From the NCBI GenBank assembly GCA_964019135.1, contig OZ025249.1:14037088-14101087 (forward strand): 64,000 nt of DNA. Direction: 5' to 3'. Below are positions 30,511 through 41,830 of the stretch, piece after piece. How positions within the stretch are numbered: the stretch's first letter is position 1; every line of letters begins with the position of its first letter. The translations under genes were made by a program, and so were the position numbers. This DNA comes from Arenicola marina. Taxonomy: Eukaryota; Annelida; Polychaeta; Arenicolidae. The notes under the pieces were generated by a model. The model did no database searches. It was not told the origin of the DNA and saw nothing but the letters and a program-made list of their open reading frames with translations.

Positions 30511-32528
30511 CATAAAATATCTTCGCGTATCGAGGATAATTCTGATGAAAAAAATTTACGTGTGGCAGAGGAACTATGGCGCAAGCGTAACGCCCTCTGG
30601 CAGGAGATCGGTGCCCTGTAACACTGTTATAAGGTTTTAATATCACGTACAATACACGACTCTAATAGGGAAGAATCGCAGAGTAGTTTAGAATGTGTGT
30701 TTAAGCTATGCAGTAGGCATAGAATCCCGGGAAATTGGAAAACAGAAAGAGTATCTGAGAAGCGATGCAATTACCTTGAGGTGAACTTTTGCCGTTATAG
30801 CTCCATACCATCTTTCAAGCACAGGCATGTTACAAGTTTTAACTAAGTTTTAAGGAGAACAGCCAAATTCTGTATCCCCCGAATTTGAATTAAATTTTGG
30901 ACGCGAATAAAACAGCTCGGTTTGGACATCAAACCTATAAACTAATAATATATTCCGAGCAACCTAGGGATATACCCAAAACAAATGGCAATAGTAATAT
31001 AACCTGTCCTTTCTCATTCCTTAGGTATCTAGGAGTGACATGTCCAAAATCTTTTGATTGGAACATATTTTTTAAGGGGGTGGCTTAGTTTCCCTCTTAA
31101 TCCCATAAAAAGCAACGTATTTTAAATAAACGAATGGGCAGGACGGCGAGGCAGTTGAGACTCGCACTACGAATTATGACCTACATGCCCATATTGCCAG
31201 TGTGAGAGAGTTACTTAATCTACAAAATACAACAAACTCAGATAAAATATCTGGTGTACATGTATATGAAATTGGAAAAGGCAAGCTTATTGAAGAGTAA
31301 AAAAGATACCATACATGACATACAAATTGTCAAATTAATAAAATAAATTAAAAACACATTGCCACTAACTGGCGGAACACTTCGCCAGAAATTGGCTGAA
31401 CGCATCGCTAATAAACGTGACCCTATTATCCGTTGGCGTAACCAATTGCCATGTACATAGGTGAAATACATCACCATGTACATAGGCGGAACACATCGCC
31501 CTGTACGAAGGCGAAACACATCGGCATGTACATTTCAATTGAGCTGATTGCTCTTATAGTTTAGCCATGGAAGGTGAGGGGACATCCGCCATGCTCAGCA
31601 ATACATCATCAATAACATTCATAACTTTCATATTTAAATGTCTTGGCACTATGTATATAATTAGGCTTTATTCTGAATCGCAATCATTCAGTTGATCAAA
31701 TCAAAACGAATTAGTGAAAAAACATAAAAGTAATATAAAAAAAGTCAAGATTTACACTTAGCCTACAGGCTCGATCAGATTTATTCAAATTCTGCATGGT
31801 CGCTTTCATGAGAATCACTGGGATTCTGGTTTGTACTGTGGCTTTCTATTTAATTGAAAGCTGGGATTATCGAAAGTATGATAACATTTACAATTGGTGT
31901 TCAGAAAAGAAGAAACAGCGGCCATCTATATGTTTCAATATTCAGTTCTTGTTCAATCAAATACGTATACGTCAGTTTATGACGGGAGTTCATAAATATG
32001 AAAGTGTTGAACGGTGCAAGCCATGCTAGACCTATCAATTTAAAGGAAATAAAAATATTAACCCTTGTAGCTGACCCAAGCGTTTATTTGCTATCCATAC
32101 GTCAACCCTCCAAAGCGCAGATTTTTGTGACGCCCCAGTTGGTCGCAATAATTTTTTGAAGTGACCGCCTGTCGAGAAAGCGCAGTTTTCCCGGGTGCAG
32201 CCCTCTTGGTAGGCGTGCCTGGCGCTATAGCCAATCAGAGAGCGAGACCCAAACCGAAAATAGCGAAACAGGCGATGTTTACCTAACTTCGCTCATATTC
32301 AAAGCACTAAAAAAACGCAGTTTATACTCTAAACACTCATATTAGACAGATACAATCTGTTGATTTTTTTGCTGCTAAATCGAAAGTGGTTCTCGGGCCT
32401 AATTTCTAGAACAGATGGTTTACAGCGCGGTTTGGAATTGTAACAATTCCAGCGCTAAGCGAGGCCACGGTATATGTATATGTATATGCTCGCCCCTGGA
32501 CAAGCAAGTGAAACCCAAATTCAACCGC
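30511..32528. other. Spacer with a short tandem repeat
   Basis: No gene is seen. At about 31375-31535 a 25-30-bp theme (catgtacataggcgaaacaca) repeats three to four times. (TATATG)n lies near 32470-32487. Confidence 0.5.
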
Positions 32529-33859
32529 ATGTGGGCGCCACATGTATGATCAGTCATGACGTCACGCTCTGTGGCAAAATGGCGCGGCGCTTGAATTTAC
32601 TGTGGACAGGATTGCAAATTTATTTCTTTAAACCCGTTGTTCTCTAAGACGTGTAGTGTTTTGCAAAGTTGCTTTCAGGACCAAAACATTACTAAGGCCT
32701 CACGATTATATTAACGTTTTTAACCGTTTTAATAATTCATTGCGTAGTGATTAAAACTGAAATTCAATCGAAACATATTATAACAGGGGCGGTGGGGAGG
32801 AGGAGGCAACCTCGTCAGCATCTGTTGTCCGAATGACTGACTGGGTAGAACTTCATGCTGTCAGTCAATAGCTGGCCTCTAATTAGTTGACTTCAGTAAA
32901 AAAAACGGTTGCTAGGAGTGTCAACGTGGACGAGTCTATTCTGGTTTCGGCTGTATTAGAGGGGGTCTTGTTTCCTTATTTAGTTAGTGTATTAGAACAA
33001 CACAGTAAGTAGCCTATTCGTTCCATTGTTTATTCCCGGCCGGCTGTTACAAAGACTGAAGAGACACGGGCCCCGGCACTGCACTTGCTTCTTCCGTGCA
33101 GAACTATATCAGGTCTTAGGGACCACTCATTATCACATATACAACACCTTACGTGCTAAATAACATTTCGCGGTTACATAAAATTAATTCTGAATTACAC
33201 AAGTGTTTTTTAGTTTCTTTTCTCGGTTTTCTTTTATATCACAGAGTAAATAGTTCACCTCCCTTATTAATGACACTAACCCCCGCCCCCCCCCCCTCCC
33301 CCCGCCCCACCAATGCACACCCGCACCCACACCCACACAAAGGCTTCATTACGGTGACACGTTACGGTCGAACACGATCACATGTCCTTCGCTCACCTAT
33401 TAAAGCATTGACGCCTGATCCATCATACCGCGATCAGGCCAACAAACATAGGCGAAGGGACCGGGGGGCATCCGGGGCACGTGGACCCCCCCCCCACCCC
33501 ACCTCTCGAAATAAATATTGGGGATGAAGTGGTATCTTTGTGCCCTCCAATAACTCACATGCTTCTTACCAAACTAACACGTAATAATTTTCTTTATTTT
33601 CCTGGTAAAGCCTCACGAAAAAGTGCAAACATTTTTGTGTGGGCGTGTCATATCAGGTCATATATAGAACCATGAATCAATGCAGTATTGCCATTGCTGA
33701 GCAGGTGTTTTGCGCGAAAAACACACAACATCAAGCCAAAACAGAACCGTTAAATCCCACGCTGCCCCCGAATCTCGACTCGGCAATTTGATATTGTTTA
33801 TTGTTTCATATCCGCTTATAGTATAACTTATAATATAACTTATTCTAGCTTTACTTCAA

Positions 33860-34303
33860 ATTGATTTTCCAGGGGGCGGGGCACAGGGGGCACGTGCCTC
33901 CCCTTTCAGACCCCAAGACATATTTGTGCCCCCCCCCCTTCCCATTCTGTGCCACCTGGGGTGCCGTCAGGGGTGGAGGGAGGCCAAAGGGGGCACGTGC
34001 CCCCCCTCCTCCCCTTCCCTTTCAGACCCCTTGATATACCTTACCCCCCTCCCATCCCCCTTTCAAATTATGTGCTCCACGGTAACCTACCTATGACCGA
34101 GCGAAACTATGACTATGACTAAGACCGAACGAAAAGTGTTCGACCCCGTACACATGGGCGTGCCCAGGGGGGCACAGCGGGCACATGCCCCCCCCCCCCC
34201 CTTTCAGATCTAGGATATTTCTGTGCCCACTTCTCTTTTCAAATGATGTCTCTTCTGGCCAGGGGTGGGGGGCACAGGGGGCACGAGCCCCCTTGCCTTT
34301 CAG
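33860..34303. repeat. GGGGGCACGTGCCCCC-type repeat
   Basis: Three to four degenerate copies of 'ggggcacagggggcacgtgc' plus cccctttcagaccc...atatatctgtgccc. The core is a CACGTG-centred palindrome. The last copy runs directly into the truncated FN3 exon, and its ctttcag supplies the only acceptor-like sequence. Confidence 0.75.
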
Positions 34304-34448
34304 ACTCTAAGGTATATCTATGAAACCATAGCCGGTCTGAACCATAACACCCGCTATGAGTTTATCTTGGAGCAGTACAGAACCTGGGAGGACAGGAAGG
34401 AGTATGGTGACACTATGCAAGGACCATCAGTAAAGACAGCATCCATAG
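34304..34448 (+). pseudogene. Receptor 2 truncated FN3 exon
   Basis: Encodes TIAGLNHNTRYEFILEQYRT, then WEDRKEYGDTMQGPSVKTAS with donor atag|gtaagt in phase 1. This is homologous to the second half of the FN3 exon at 22244-22573; the first half is absent and replaced by CACGTG-type repeat. The acceptor frame (phase 0) does not fit the phase-1 system. The exon may be dead, or rescued by an unusual splice. Confidence 0.7.
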
Positions 34449-35008
34449 GTAAGTGATATTGATTGTCAATGATAATTGTCATGTTCAGGTCCTTGCTCTA
34501 GTTCACACGATACGTGTTGCGTTAATTATTTTATTCTCGTTTTTAATATAGTATTTCAATAATATAGTAAAGTAATGTATTATGGTATAGTAAAATGTGC
34601 AGGTAGAAATACTACGCTATATATAGTTAGCGTAGTGTGGGGCCTGGATGCCATTTTGAAATTGCTCGTGATCCTTTTCTGGGTGGGGAGTAATATCTGG
34701 GAGTAAAATGTACCACGTGACCGCGCTATCTGGCCACAATCTTCGCCTTCGGTCAGTCAGACTACTCCGCTCGCATACCCGAACTAACCCTAGGAGACCC
34801 CATCTGGGCTTCACGCCGAGTGAAGTGCTGCCAACTAGTGGTGTCTCTTGGAGACAGCAAGGTTACGATTTGGATGAACATGCTCAGTAGGGCGGGCTCA
34901 AAATGACCCCATAAAATTTATATGAGATTACGTTTACGTCATTACTCTCATGTAATTGATCAACAAAGATTTTCTTGTTCCTTAAACTAATATAATTTGC
35001 CTTTGAAG

Positions 35009-35047
35009 GTGACACAAAACTGTTCACCTTGTCAGCAACCGAGCAAG
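35009..35047 (+). CDS. Receptor 2 39-bp micro-exon
   Basis: Acceptor cctttgaag, donor caag|gtaaat. Phase 1 in and out, encoding GDTKLFTLSATEQ. Same length and phase as the receptor 1 micro-exons. Confidence 0.55.
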
Positions 35048-35312
35048 GTAAATAAACTGTCGTTTGCATTATTGTTTGAACAGAAATTGTATTTGTCTGT
35101 TGTTAACGCTCAGGAATATTTTGAGTTTCTATGACATTAAAGGGTGCAATTCTTTACGGGGTACGGGGTACGCGATCGTGGACATTAGGTTGTAGAGGGA
35201 AATGACGTGGTAGGGGGAACGGCCAAGCACCAATTAGGGGTGACATTAATATAACACTGGATCACTTCAGCATGTACCTATAATACATCTATATTTATTA
35301 TTGAGACCACAG

Positions 35313-35572
35313 CGATGTTGACTGCTCTTGCTTGTGGTGTGGTCGTCATGGTGATCCTGGGGACAGCGCTGGCCGTGGCCGTCGTCAGGCACCATGGGTG
35401 TCGCGGGGTCTTTAACCCTTCTCCAACCAAACAACGACCAATGTTGGTCGACATCCCGCCAGCTGAGGAGACAAGGCGACCCACAGCGCCACCTATCGAG
35501 TCGATCGGGGTACCAAGCGAATCAGCCAGCCAGGGGCGCGCGGAGGGTGGCTACGAGAATATGGGAGAGAAG
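35313..35572 (+). CDS. Receptor 2 transmembrane/cytoplasmic exon
   Basis: Acceptor gagaccacag; phase 1 in, phase 0 out (aag|gtgcgt). TM segment ALACGVVVMVILGTALAVAV, then RHHGCRGVFNPSPTKQ, a Pro/Glu/Thr-rich stretch, and GGYENMGEK. About 75% identical to receptor 1's TM exon. YENM is a YxxM-type site, unlike YETL in receptor 1. In-frame with both the micro-exon and the tail exon. Confidence 0.8.
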
Positions 35573-35829
35573 GTGCGTCTATATCTAAACTAGGGTTCAC
35601 CCCGTGGCCTCGGCAGCGCGTTCTGCTATATATTTGAGTGCCCTCTGGTAAACTTGCCCACACGGCCGATAGATCGTATTTCACCTGTGCAAATGTCCAA
35701 ACAGGATAAAGCTCCCGTCTTTCCTTGCAAAGATTAGGTGTAGTTATACCCGGAGCTGGCTCCTCTATAACTCGATCTTCCATATTGTCGGGTCTACACG
35801 TAACCCGTTCCATGAATCCAACATTCCAG

Positions 35830-35895
35830 GACCCCCAATAGGAGAACCCCGGGTCGTTCTACGAGGACATCAGAAACACAGAAGAGATCAATTAA
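35830..35895 (+). pseudogene. Receptor 2 dead tail exon
   Basis: A duplicate of the live tail exon at 36284 with a good acceptor (cattccag), but codon 4 is TAG (35839-35841) where the live copy has TAT (Tyr). Splicing here would end the protein after DPQ, removing two tyrosine motifs. Confidence 0.75.
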
Positions 35896-36001
35896 CAGCC
35901 TCTCCAGAGTGGTCAAGTATTCTAATGATCTGGGTACTGGAGACCTGTAAAGCCGCTGCAAAGAGAACGCACGACTTGTGAGATCCCACTGGCACCATCA
36001 T

Positions 36002-36082
36002 AAAGAGCCCCAATAGCTTAGTTGGTATACAGGTTGAACGGCAAATCAACACGCCATGGGTGCGAATCCTGCGTGGCACCGT
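36002..36082 (+). repeat. tRNA-like sequence (tRNA-derived SINE head)
   Basis: An A-box-like tagcttagttggta and a B-box-like gggtgcgaatcc are spaced as in tRNA genes, with a gttga/tcaac stem between them. The acceptor and T stems have mismatches and the anticodon loop is 8 nt, so this is probably a decayed tRNA or SINE head lying between the two tail exons. Confidence 0.5.
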
Positions 36083-36283
36083 GTAGGGGTTACTCCCGGA
36101 CACATGGATCATCTCGACCTGAGGCTAAGGGTCCAAAGCATTGCGCCCAGCCATAATTAAACCATCCAACTATCTAAATATATGTAAACGTATGTACCGT
36201 GTACTGAGGCATTATTTTAACTTGCTTCTTTGCCGTGTTGAGTGTTTCTACACGTAACCCATTCCATGAATCCAACTCCCCAG

Positions 36284-36379
36284 GACCCCCAATATGAGAA
36301 CCCCGGGTTGTTCTACGAGGACATCAGAAACACAGAAGAAATCAATTTACAGCCTGTCCAGGCTGATCAAGAGGTCTAG
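36284..36379 (+). CDS. Receptor 2 live tail exon
   Basis: Acceptor actccccag, phase 0. Encodes DPQYENPGLFYEDIRNTEEI, then NLQPVQADQEV and TAG. With YENM upstream, the tail has YENM, YENP (a Y-x-N, Grb2-SH2-like site) and YEDI (a Src-SH2-like site). Longer and different from the receptor 1 tail. Confidence 0.75.
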   Translation, partial: DPQYENPGLFYEDIRNTEEINLQPVQADQEV

Positions 36380-36700
36380 TGATCTATATGTTAGAGACCT
36401 GTACAACTGACGCAAAGAGTGCGCACGATTTTTCTGCAATGCTTATTTACAGTTGAAGAGGGACAAAAAAACGTTGCCTCTTCCCCAACTGTTCTGAGGC
36501 TTACAGCCGTTCTCGTTATGACATTTTACATTTATAATATGTCATTTTTTATGTGTATTTGCTATTGTATGTATCTGTCTGTATATATCCCACGGTAACT
36601 GTGGTTATTCTGGCATCTGGCTTTAAATGTACACTTGGTAGTTTAAATGATGCTTCAGCGTTATAGGTGGTTGCCTCATCAGCTGGTTCCTGTAATTTGA

Positions 36701-36706
36701 AATAAA
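36701..36706 (+). terminator. Poly(A) signal AATAAA
   Basis: AATAAA about 320 bases after the receptor 2 stop codon, in an AT-rich context. Confidence 0.5.
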
Positions 36707-36709
36707 TAT

Positions 36710-38320
36710 GTTATGATGTTTGTTTTATTTTTACTTTTTTCTAATATATATATATATTGATACATACACATGCAATACAACAACTGATAATACATGTAGC
36801 TATATGCCGATACTATTAGTGTCAAAATACATGTATTACACTTTACTTCCTGTTATTCCGCTGGCATATTTCCGTAGTATGTGTTTGGAAGTGAGGATTC
36901 AGTACTGCTTTTTTTCAAAATTCTCAGTGTCGAAGGTCGTCGTTTCACGATGCTCCATGATTGCGACGATATCCTTTCATGTTTGTCGAGCGAACAGCAA
37001 AGACACTATTACTCATATCTTTACGAGCAGACAATGCTGTTCTGGTCCGTCACCTTGTTCACCTAGTTGAGAAATTGCGCATGCGCACAGTCATCAAAAC
37101 GAGACGATTCGCTTAGCAGCGCTTCGTACACCCAGCCATTGACACGCGATAACCGAGACACCACCTGGTGAAAGCCGCTGGTGAACAATGACAAAATTCA
37201 AAATGGCGCGTAGAACGAAAAGAAAGTGTAATCTCAACTGACTGTTTTATTGTAAACCTGACCTTTCGGTTCATACGCATGCACATATTCCGGTAACTAT
37301 GAAGTTTAGGTAGGCCTAGCATGGTACAAAATGGCACTGATTTTATGGATCGTACCGTTAAGAACACTTAGTCGCTCACGCAAACAAATCATGCACCAAC
37401 ATTTCCCGCCTGTGGATATGATTGTGGTGCGGAGCAACAAAGTTTAGGTTGTTTACTGATATGCACGGCCAGTGTACTTACGCCACGCTATATATAGTAT
37501 CTCTGAAGAATCCAGGCATCGCTACCACCCCTGAGTTTTACAGGGCTACATTTGAAGTTGTATATATCGACGTCCTCTTAGCATAATCGAAATGCTGGCA
37601 TATGCAGGCTAATAGAAATAGACAGATATTTTATGGAAGAGCCTGCGTTTTCGTCGAATCATGTATGTCTTGGTATTTGTCATTGCTGCAATTTGTAATG
37701 TTAGTACGTCGCGTGACTTTAGCACTGGTTGAGGGGGGAGGGTTCGTTCTCTGGGTAATCTAACTGCCAGCATGTAATATATTGACAACTTGCCAAAACA
37801 CGTATATACATATATGCCATTTCAATGATTGTCGGTCAAACATATCACATTTATAGCAAGCATAGATTTTATTACTTGAGAAGCCTGGGACCCCTGAAAT
37901 CGATATATAGGCAGAAAAATAATGGTTCTATAGTAGTTAGCTTTTAATTGAATTGAGTATTAGTGCTGGCGTTGTCGAGCATATTGAAACATGGCCTCCA
38001 AGAGTCCAATCTGGTTTGGCAATATATCTAAAGTTGACTACATTGTCACAACGGATAGATGCGCGAAACGACCTTCTTAAACAACCTCAGTTGATACATA
38101 GACATATACTGACAGTTTCCCACAGAAAATAGCAGTGATTGCATATTTCATTGTTAGTCGCGGCATGACACATGACAACTGCTAAGAGAACTCGCTGTGT
38201 CACACTCGATGTGGGCCGTCTATATCCATAGCGAGAGTTTCAACAGAGCAGGTATTGGACCGGTTGGGCGGCACCAATTTGACTGCAATGGTTTTACGAG
38301 TACAAGCGTTTACATTCAAA
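36710..38320. other. Spacer, no supported gene
   Basis: Frames at 36720-37070 and 37113-37367 recur in the right arm only because of the inverted repeat; neither has a recognisable domain. Possibly the promoter-proximal region for the signal exon at 38635. Confidence 0.4.
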
Positions 38321-38322
38321 CG

Positions 38323-39235
38323 CCGGATGGCGCTGGATGATACGTGCATACAGGATAAAACTTGCTTTCACATGGCTGGCTGGATGTAATGTAGTTTTGG
38401 AGGTTCATTCTTCTCTAGGACTTGAAAAATAAGTCTCATAAGCAATCCTGCCTCATAGCCATTTCACGGCAATGTATCAACCCACAGGGGTTCTATCTCA
38501 AGCTTCCTGGTGCGGACTTCCTCAAGCGAATCTTCATTCCTGACATACAGGAGCCGGGTTGTTATATAGAGACTACATTAGCGGCGTCGAGAACGCAAAG
38601 AAAGAGTCGTTTTTGTAAGATTGTGTTGTCGACCATGCCATATTTAACTGTTCCATGTTCTATTTTAATCATGGTTATCACACAAGCGTCAAAAAGGCCA
38701 GTTGAGGGTGAGCTTTGTAAACGATCATAATTAGTGAGCGTGGATCGGGGCATATAGTAACATTTTGGTGCTTAATGTCAATATCAACACGACAAACTGC
38801 AGCAGGAAAGTTTATGATTTCATTTTTCATCTTCGCCTGAGCGGTGTTAAAAAAAAAAGCACAAATTCATATGAATCTGCTTTTAAAATGACGCCGCCAA
38901 GGTAAGTTGATCATGGAATGTATTAATATTTGTAATAGCGTGGAGCCACAACTGTATGAAATAATTAAGTGTAAGCACAATGTAATAGCGGTAACTGTCT
39001 TGACGAGCATTCTGCCAAGTTAATGTTCAGGTCGATTATCGTTAATCTAATATTTGTCACCTATACACGCGTTTAGCTGTAGCTTATATGGCTGTATGGA
39101 ATCAGAAACGAAAGATGGGACGCACTTTGTCCTGCGTTAGTTACATGTAGACAAAACTGAACGATTTAAACGGGTCGTGTATCCAAAATTGTGCCGCGGC
39201 GGGTTGTGGCAGTGTTACAGTGTTACCTTACCTCG
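38323..39235 (+). repeat. Signal-exon duplication unit 1
   Basis: Homologous to 39818-40676, offset about 1.5 kb. Shared landmarks are ggatggcgctgg, tctctaggacttg, ccaagcttcctgg-like sequence, the signal exon and the ggcgggttgtggcagtgtta end. It continues past the point where unit 2 is interrupted by MITEs. Confidence 0.85.
38635..38707 (+). CDS. Orphan signal-peptide exon A
   Basis: ATG followed by MPYLTVPCSILIMVITQASK and RPVE, ending phase 1 at gagg|gtgagc. Homologous to the receptor 1 signal exon. No Cys-rich or F5/8C exon was found downstream before the palindrome centre, so it appears orphaned. Confidence 0.6.
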
Positions 39236-39817
39236 GGCACTTGTGTTACTAACGCTTACGCACCCCTCAAGTCAGTTACTAACGCATCCTCACCCCTCAG
39301 TCATAAGCCAACTTGAGCTCAATGTTTTAAATGTTTTTGGATGCTTGATTCAGTACATATGAACCCGTCAACCGCGTAACATGAAATATCGCGACGCGTA
39401 TCGTCTATGCAACATAATAGATTTTTTAAAAACTGACTAATACACTTCTACAGTGAAAACTCCATATATAGCATATATGTCTCCCCCTGTGCCGCTATAC
39501 CATGTTGCAAAAGTGGCGTGTGTCGCGAGACGTGCTCTCAAAACATCAACGCCATATAGCGGCAAGATGCAAACATAACTGTAATGCTTCAACCTGCCCC
39601 TGCAACATTTAGCCACCGCCTCCCATACTCTGTATGCATACATGCACATGGCCCTGTGCCCTCTCTCAAAGCTGACGACGCTTAAGTGTCTGAAGGTACA
39701 GCCCATTTGCCACTGACTTGTAAACATATTCTATACCGTTGAGCATAAAGCTTAACATAAGACGTGTGACGTGAACCAGTTATTAGATGCGATTCGTTGG
39801 CCTGCTCGAGCATGAGC

Positions 39818-40676
39818 CGGATGGCGCTGGCTGATATGTGCATACAGAATAAAACTTGCTTTCACATGGTTGGCTGGATGTACGTACTACATTAACGACG
39901 CCCTGGTAGTTTTAGAGGTTTGTTCTTCTCTAGGACTTGAATAAAATGAGTCTCGTAAACAATCATGCTTCATAGCCATTCTGCGGCAATATATCAACCC
40001 ACAGGGGTTCCCTCTCAAGCTTCCTGGTTCGGACTTCCTGAAGCGAATCTTCATTCCTAACATACAGTAGCCGGGTTGTTATATTAACTCTGCATTAGCG
40101 GCGTCGAGGACGCGAAGAAGAAGTCGTATTTCTAAGATGGTAGTATCGACCATGCCATATTTAACTGTTCCATGCTTTATTTTAGTCATGGTTATCATAC
40201 AAGCGTCAATAAGACCAGTTGACGGTGAGTTTTGTTAATGATCATAATTAAGTGAGCGTATATCGGGGCTTATTGTAACATTTTGGTGCTTGCGTCACCA
40301 CTGCTTGGGGTAATATCAACACGACAAACTGCAACAGGAATATGGAAAATGGCGCCGCCAAGGTAAGTTCATCATGGAATGTATTAATATTGTAATAGCA
40401 TGGAGCCACAACTGTATGAAATGTCTAAGTGTAAACATGATGTAATAGCTGTAACTGTCTTGACGAGCAGTCAGCCAAGTTAATGTTCAGGTCGATTATC
40501 GTTAATCTAATATTTGTTACCTATACACGCGTTTAGCTGTAGCTTATATGCCTGTATGGAAGCAAAAACGAAAGACGGGACACACTTTGTCCTGCGTTAG
40601 TTACATGTAGACAAACTGAACGATTTAAACGGGTCGTGTATCCAAAATGGTGCCGCGGCGGGTTGTGGCAGTGTTA
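39818..40676 (+). repeat. Signal-exon duplication unit 2
   Basis: The second copy of the unit at 38323-39235. It ends at TTA, where the MITE cluster is inserted, and its continuation reappears at 41615-41658. Confidence 0.8.
40152..40224 (+). CDS. Orphan signal-peptide exon B
   Basis: Encodes MPYLTVPCFILVMVIIQASI and RPVD, ending phase 1 at gacg|gtgagt. A duplicate of exon A, likewise without body exons downstream. Confidence 0.6.
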
Positions 40677-41408
40677 GTGCTGACGCCCACTGGACGCGTT
40701 CGCGGCGCGGTGACGGAACTGACGCGGCGACGGAACCGAGGCGGCGCGGTTCGGTCGCGGTGGCTATAGCCCACTGCACGCGGTGGTCGCGCGGTGAGTG
40801 ACCGTATAGCAGCTGTCTGAATTAACGGCTTAGGCTATTTTTAGATATTAGCGGCATTTTGAAACAAAGGTAAGATAAATTCTTCTGATGAGGACCCACT
40901 CATGGTGTTAGCAGCGTAAAGACGTCGCAGAAGGAAGAGGTATTTGATTCATCGCACTCTTCAAAGAAGACTGGCGCTGGTAGAATACACAGGCTCCTAC
41001 AGGAGCTAAAAATTGCAAACGATAAGTGGTTTCGGACCTAAATTTACTTCAGATTGACACCAGTGCAGTTTCAGTTGCTGGATGTGCGATCACGTCTCCA
41101 CCAACTTTCGCGCGTCTTTGTACCCGAAACAGAGGCTTTTGCCGCCAGGTTGGAGCATGTGCATCGCGCTGAATTTCATTCCTTTTTCTGATTGGCTGAA
41201 ATGTCGACGGCGCGCCGACCGACGACCGAAAAATAGAACATGTCCTATCTCACCGCGGAGCCTCGACGGTACCGCGACGGCACCGCGCCTGTGCCGTTCC
41301 GCTGACGCGTGCAGTGGGCGTTAGCCAAGCGCAACTCAACTGTCCTATTTTTCCGCGCCGCGTCCGTTCCGTCGCCGCGTCGCAAACGCGTCTAGTGGGC
41401 GTTAGCAC
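40677..41408. mobile_element. PIF/Harbinger-like MITE A, 732 bp
   Basis: Left end gtgctgacgcccactggacg and right end, on the other strand, gtgctaacgcccactagacg. Flanked by TTA (40674-40676 and 41409-41411). GC-rich CGCGG-repeating arms, no transposase. Confidence 0.75.
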
Positions 41409-41411
41409 TTA

Positions 41412-41614
41412 GTGCTACCGACGCGGTGCCGTGCGGCAAAAGCCTTTGTTCCGGACACAAAGACGCGCGAAAGTTGGTGGGGACATGCTACAGGGCTCCC
41501 CCAACCAGATCCAGCAACTCCTGCAACTGCACTTTGAGATACCCCTCTTACACCCCCCCCCCCTCGCTATACGGTCACTCACCGCGCGGTTAAACGTCCA
41601 GTGGGCTTCAGCAC
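41412..41614. mobile_element. MITE B, ~203 bp, adjacent to A
   Basis: Starts gtgctaccgacgcgg directly after the shared TTA. It ends ...cgtccagtgggcttcagcac before another TTA (41615-41617), after which the host sequence cagtgttaccttacc resumes as at 39210-39225. The inverted repeats are weaker than in A, so it is probably a rearranged relative. Confidence 0.55.
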
Positions 41615-41658
41615 TTACAGTGTTACCTTACCCCGGACACTTTTGTTACTAACGCTTA

Positions 41659-41830
41659 GTGCTGACGCCCTCTGGACGCGTTCGCGGCGCGGTGACGGAA
41701 CTGACGCGGCGACGGAACCGAGGCGGCGCGGTTCGGTCGCGGTGGCTATAGCCCACTGCACGCGGTGGTCGCGCGGTGAATGACCGTATAGCGAGGGGGG
41801 GGGGGCGGGGTAAGAGAGGTATCTCATCTC
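41659..41830. mobile_element. MITE C fragment
   Basis: Another left end (gtgctgacgccctctggacg) directly after TTA (41656-41658). It matches the first 130 bases of A, then resembles B read in reverse (gaccgtatagcgaggggg). No right end was found. Confidence 0.6.

Noticed and set aside
36720..37070. 116-residue frame conserved in both arms as a gene
   Set aside because: Conservation is simply the inverted repeat; no domain, and an overlapping second frame is equally open.
38422..38634. Upstream extension of the signal-exon frame as part of the protein
   Set aside because: The hydrophobic signal follows the internal ATG at 38635, and receptor 1 starts at the equivalent ATG. The upstream frame is more likely 5' UTR, though it is open in both duplicates.
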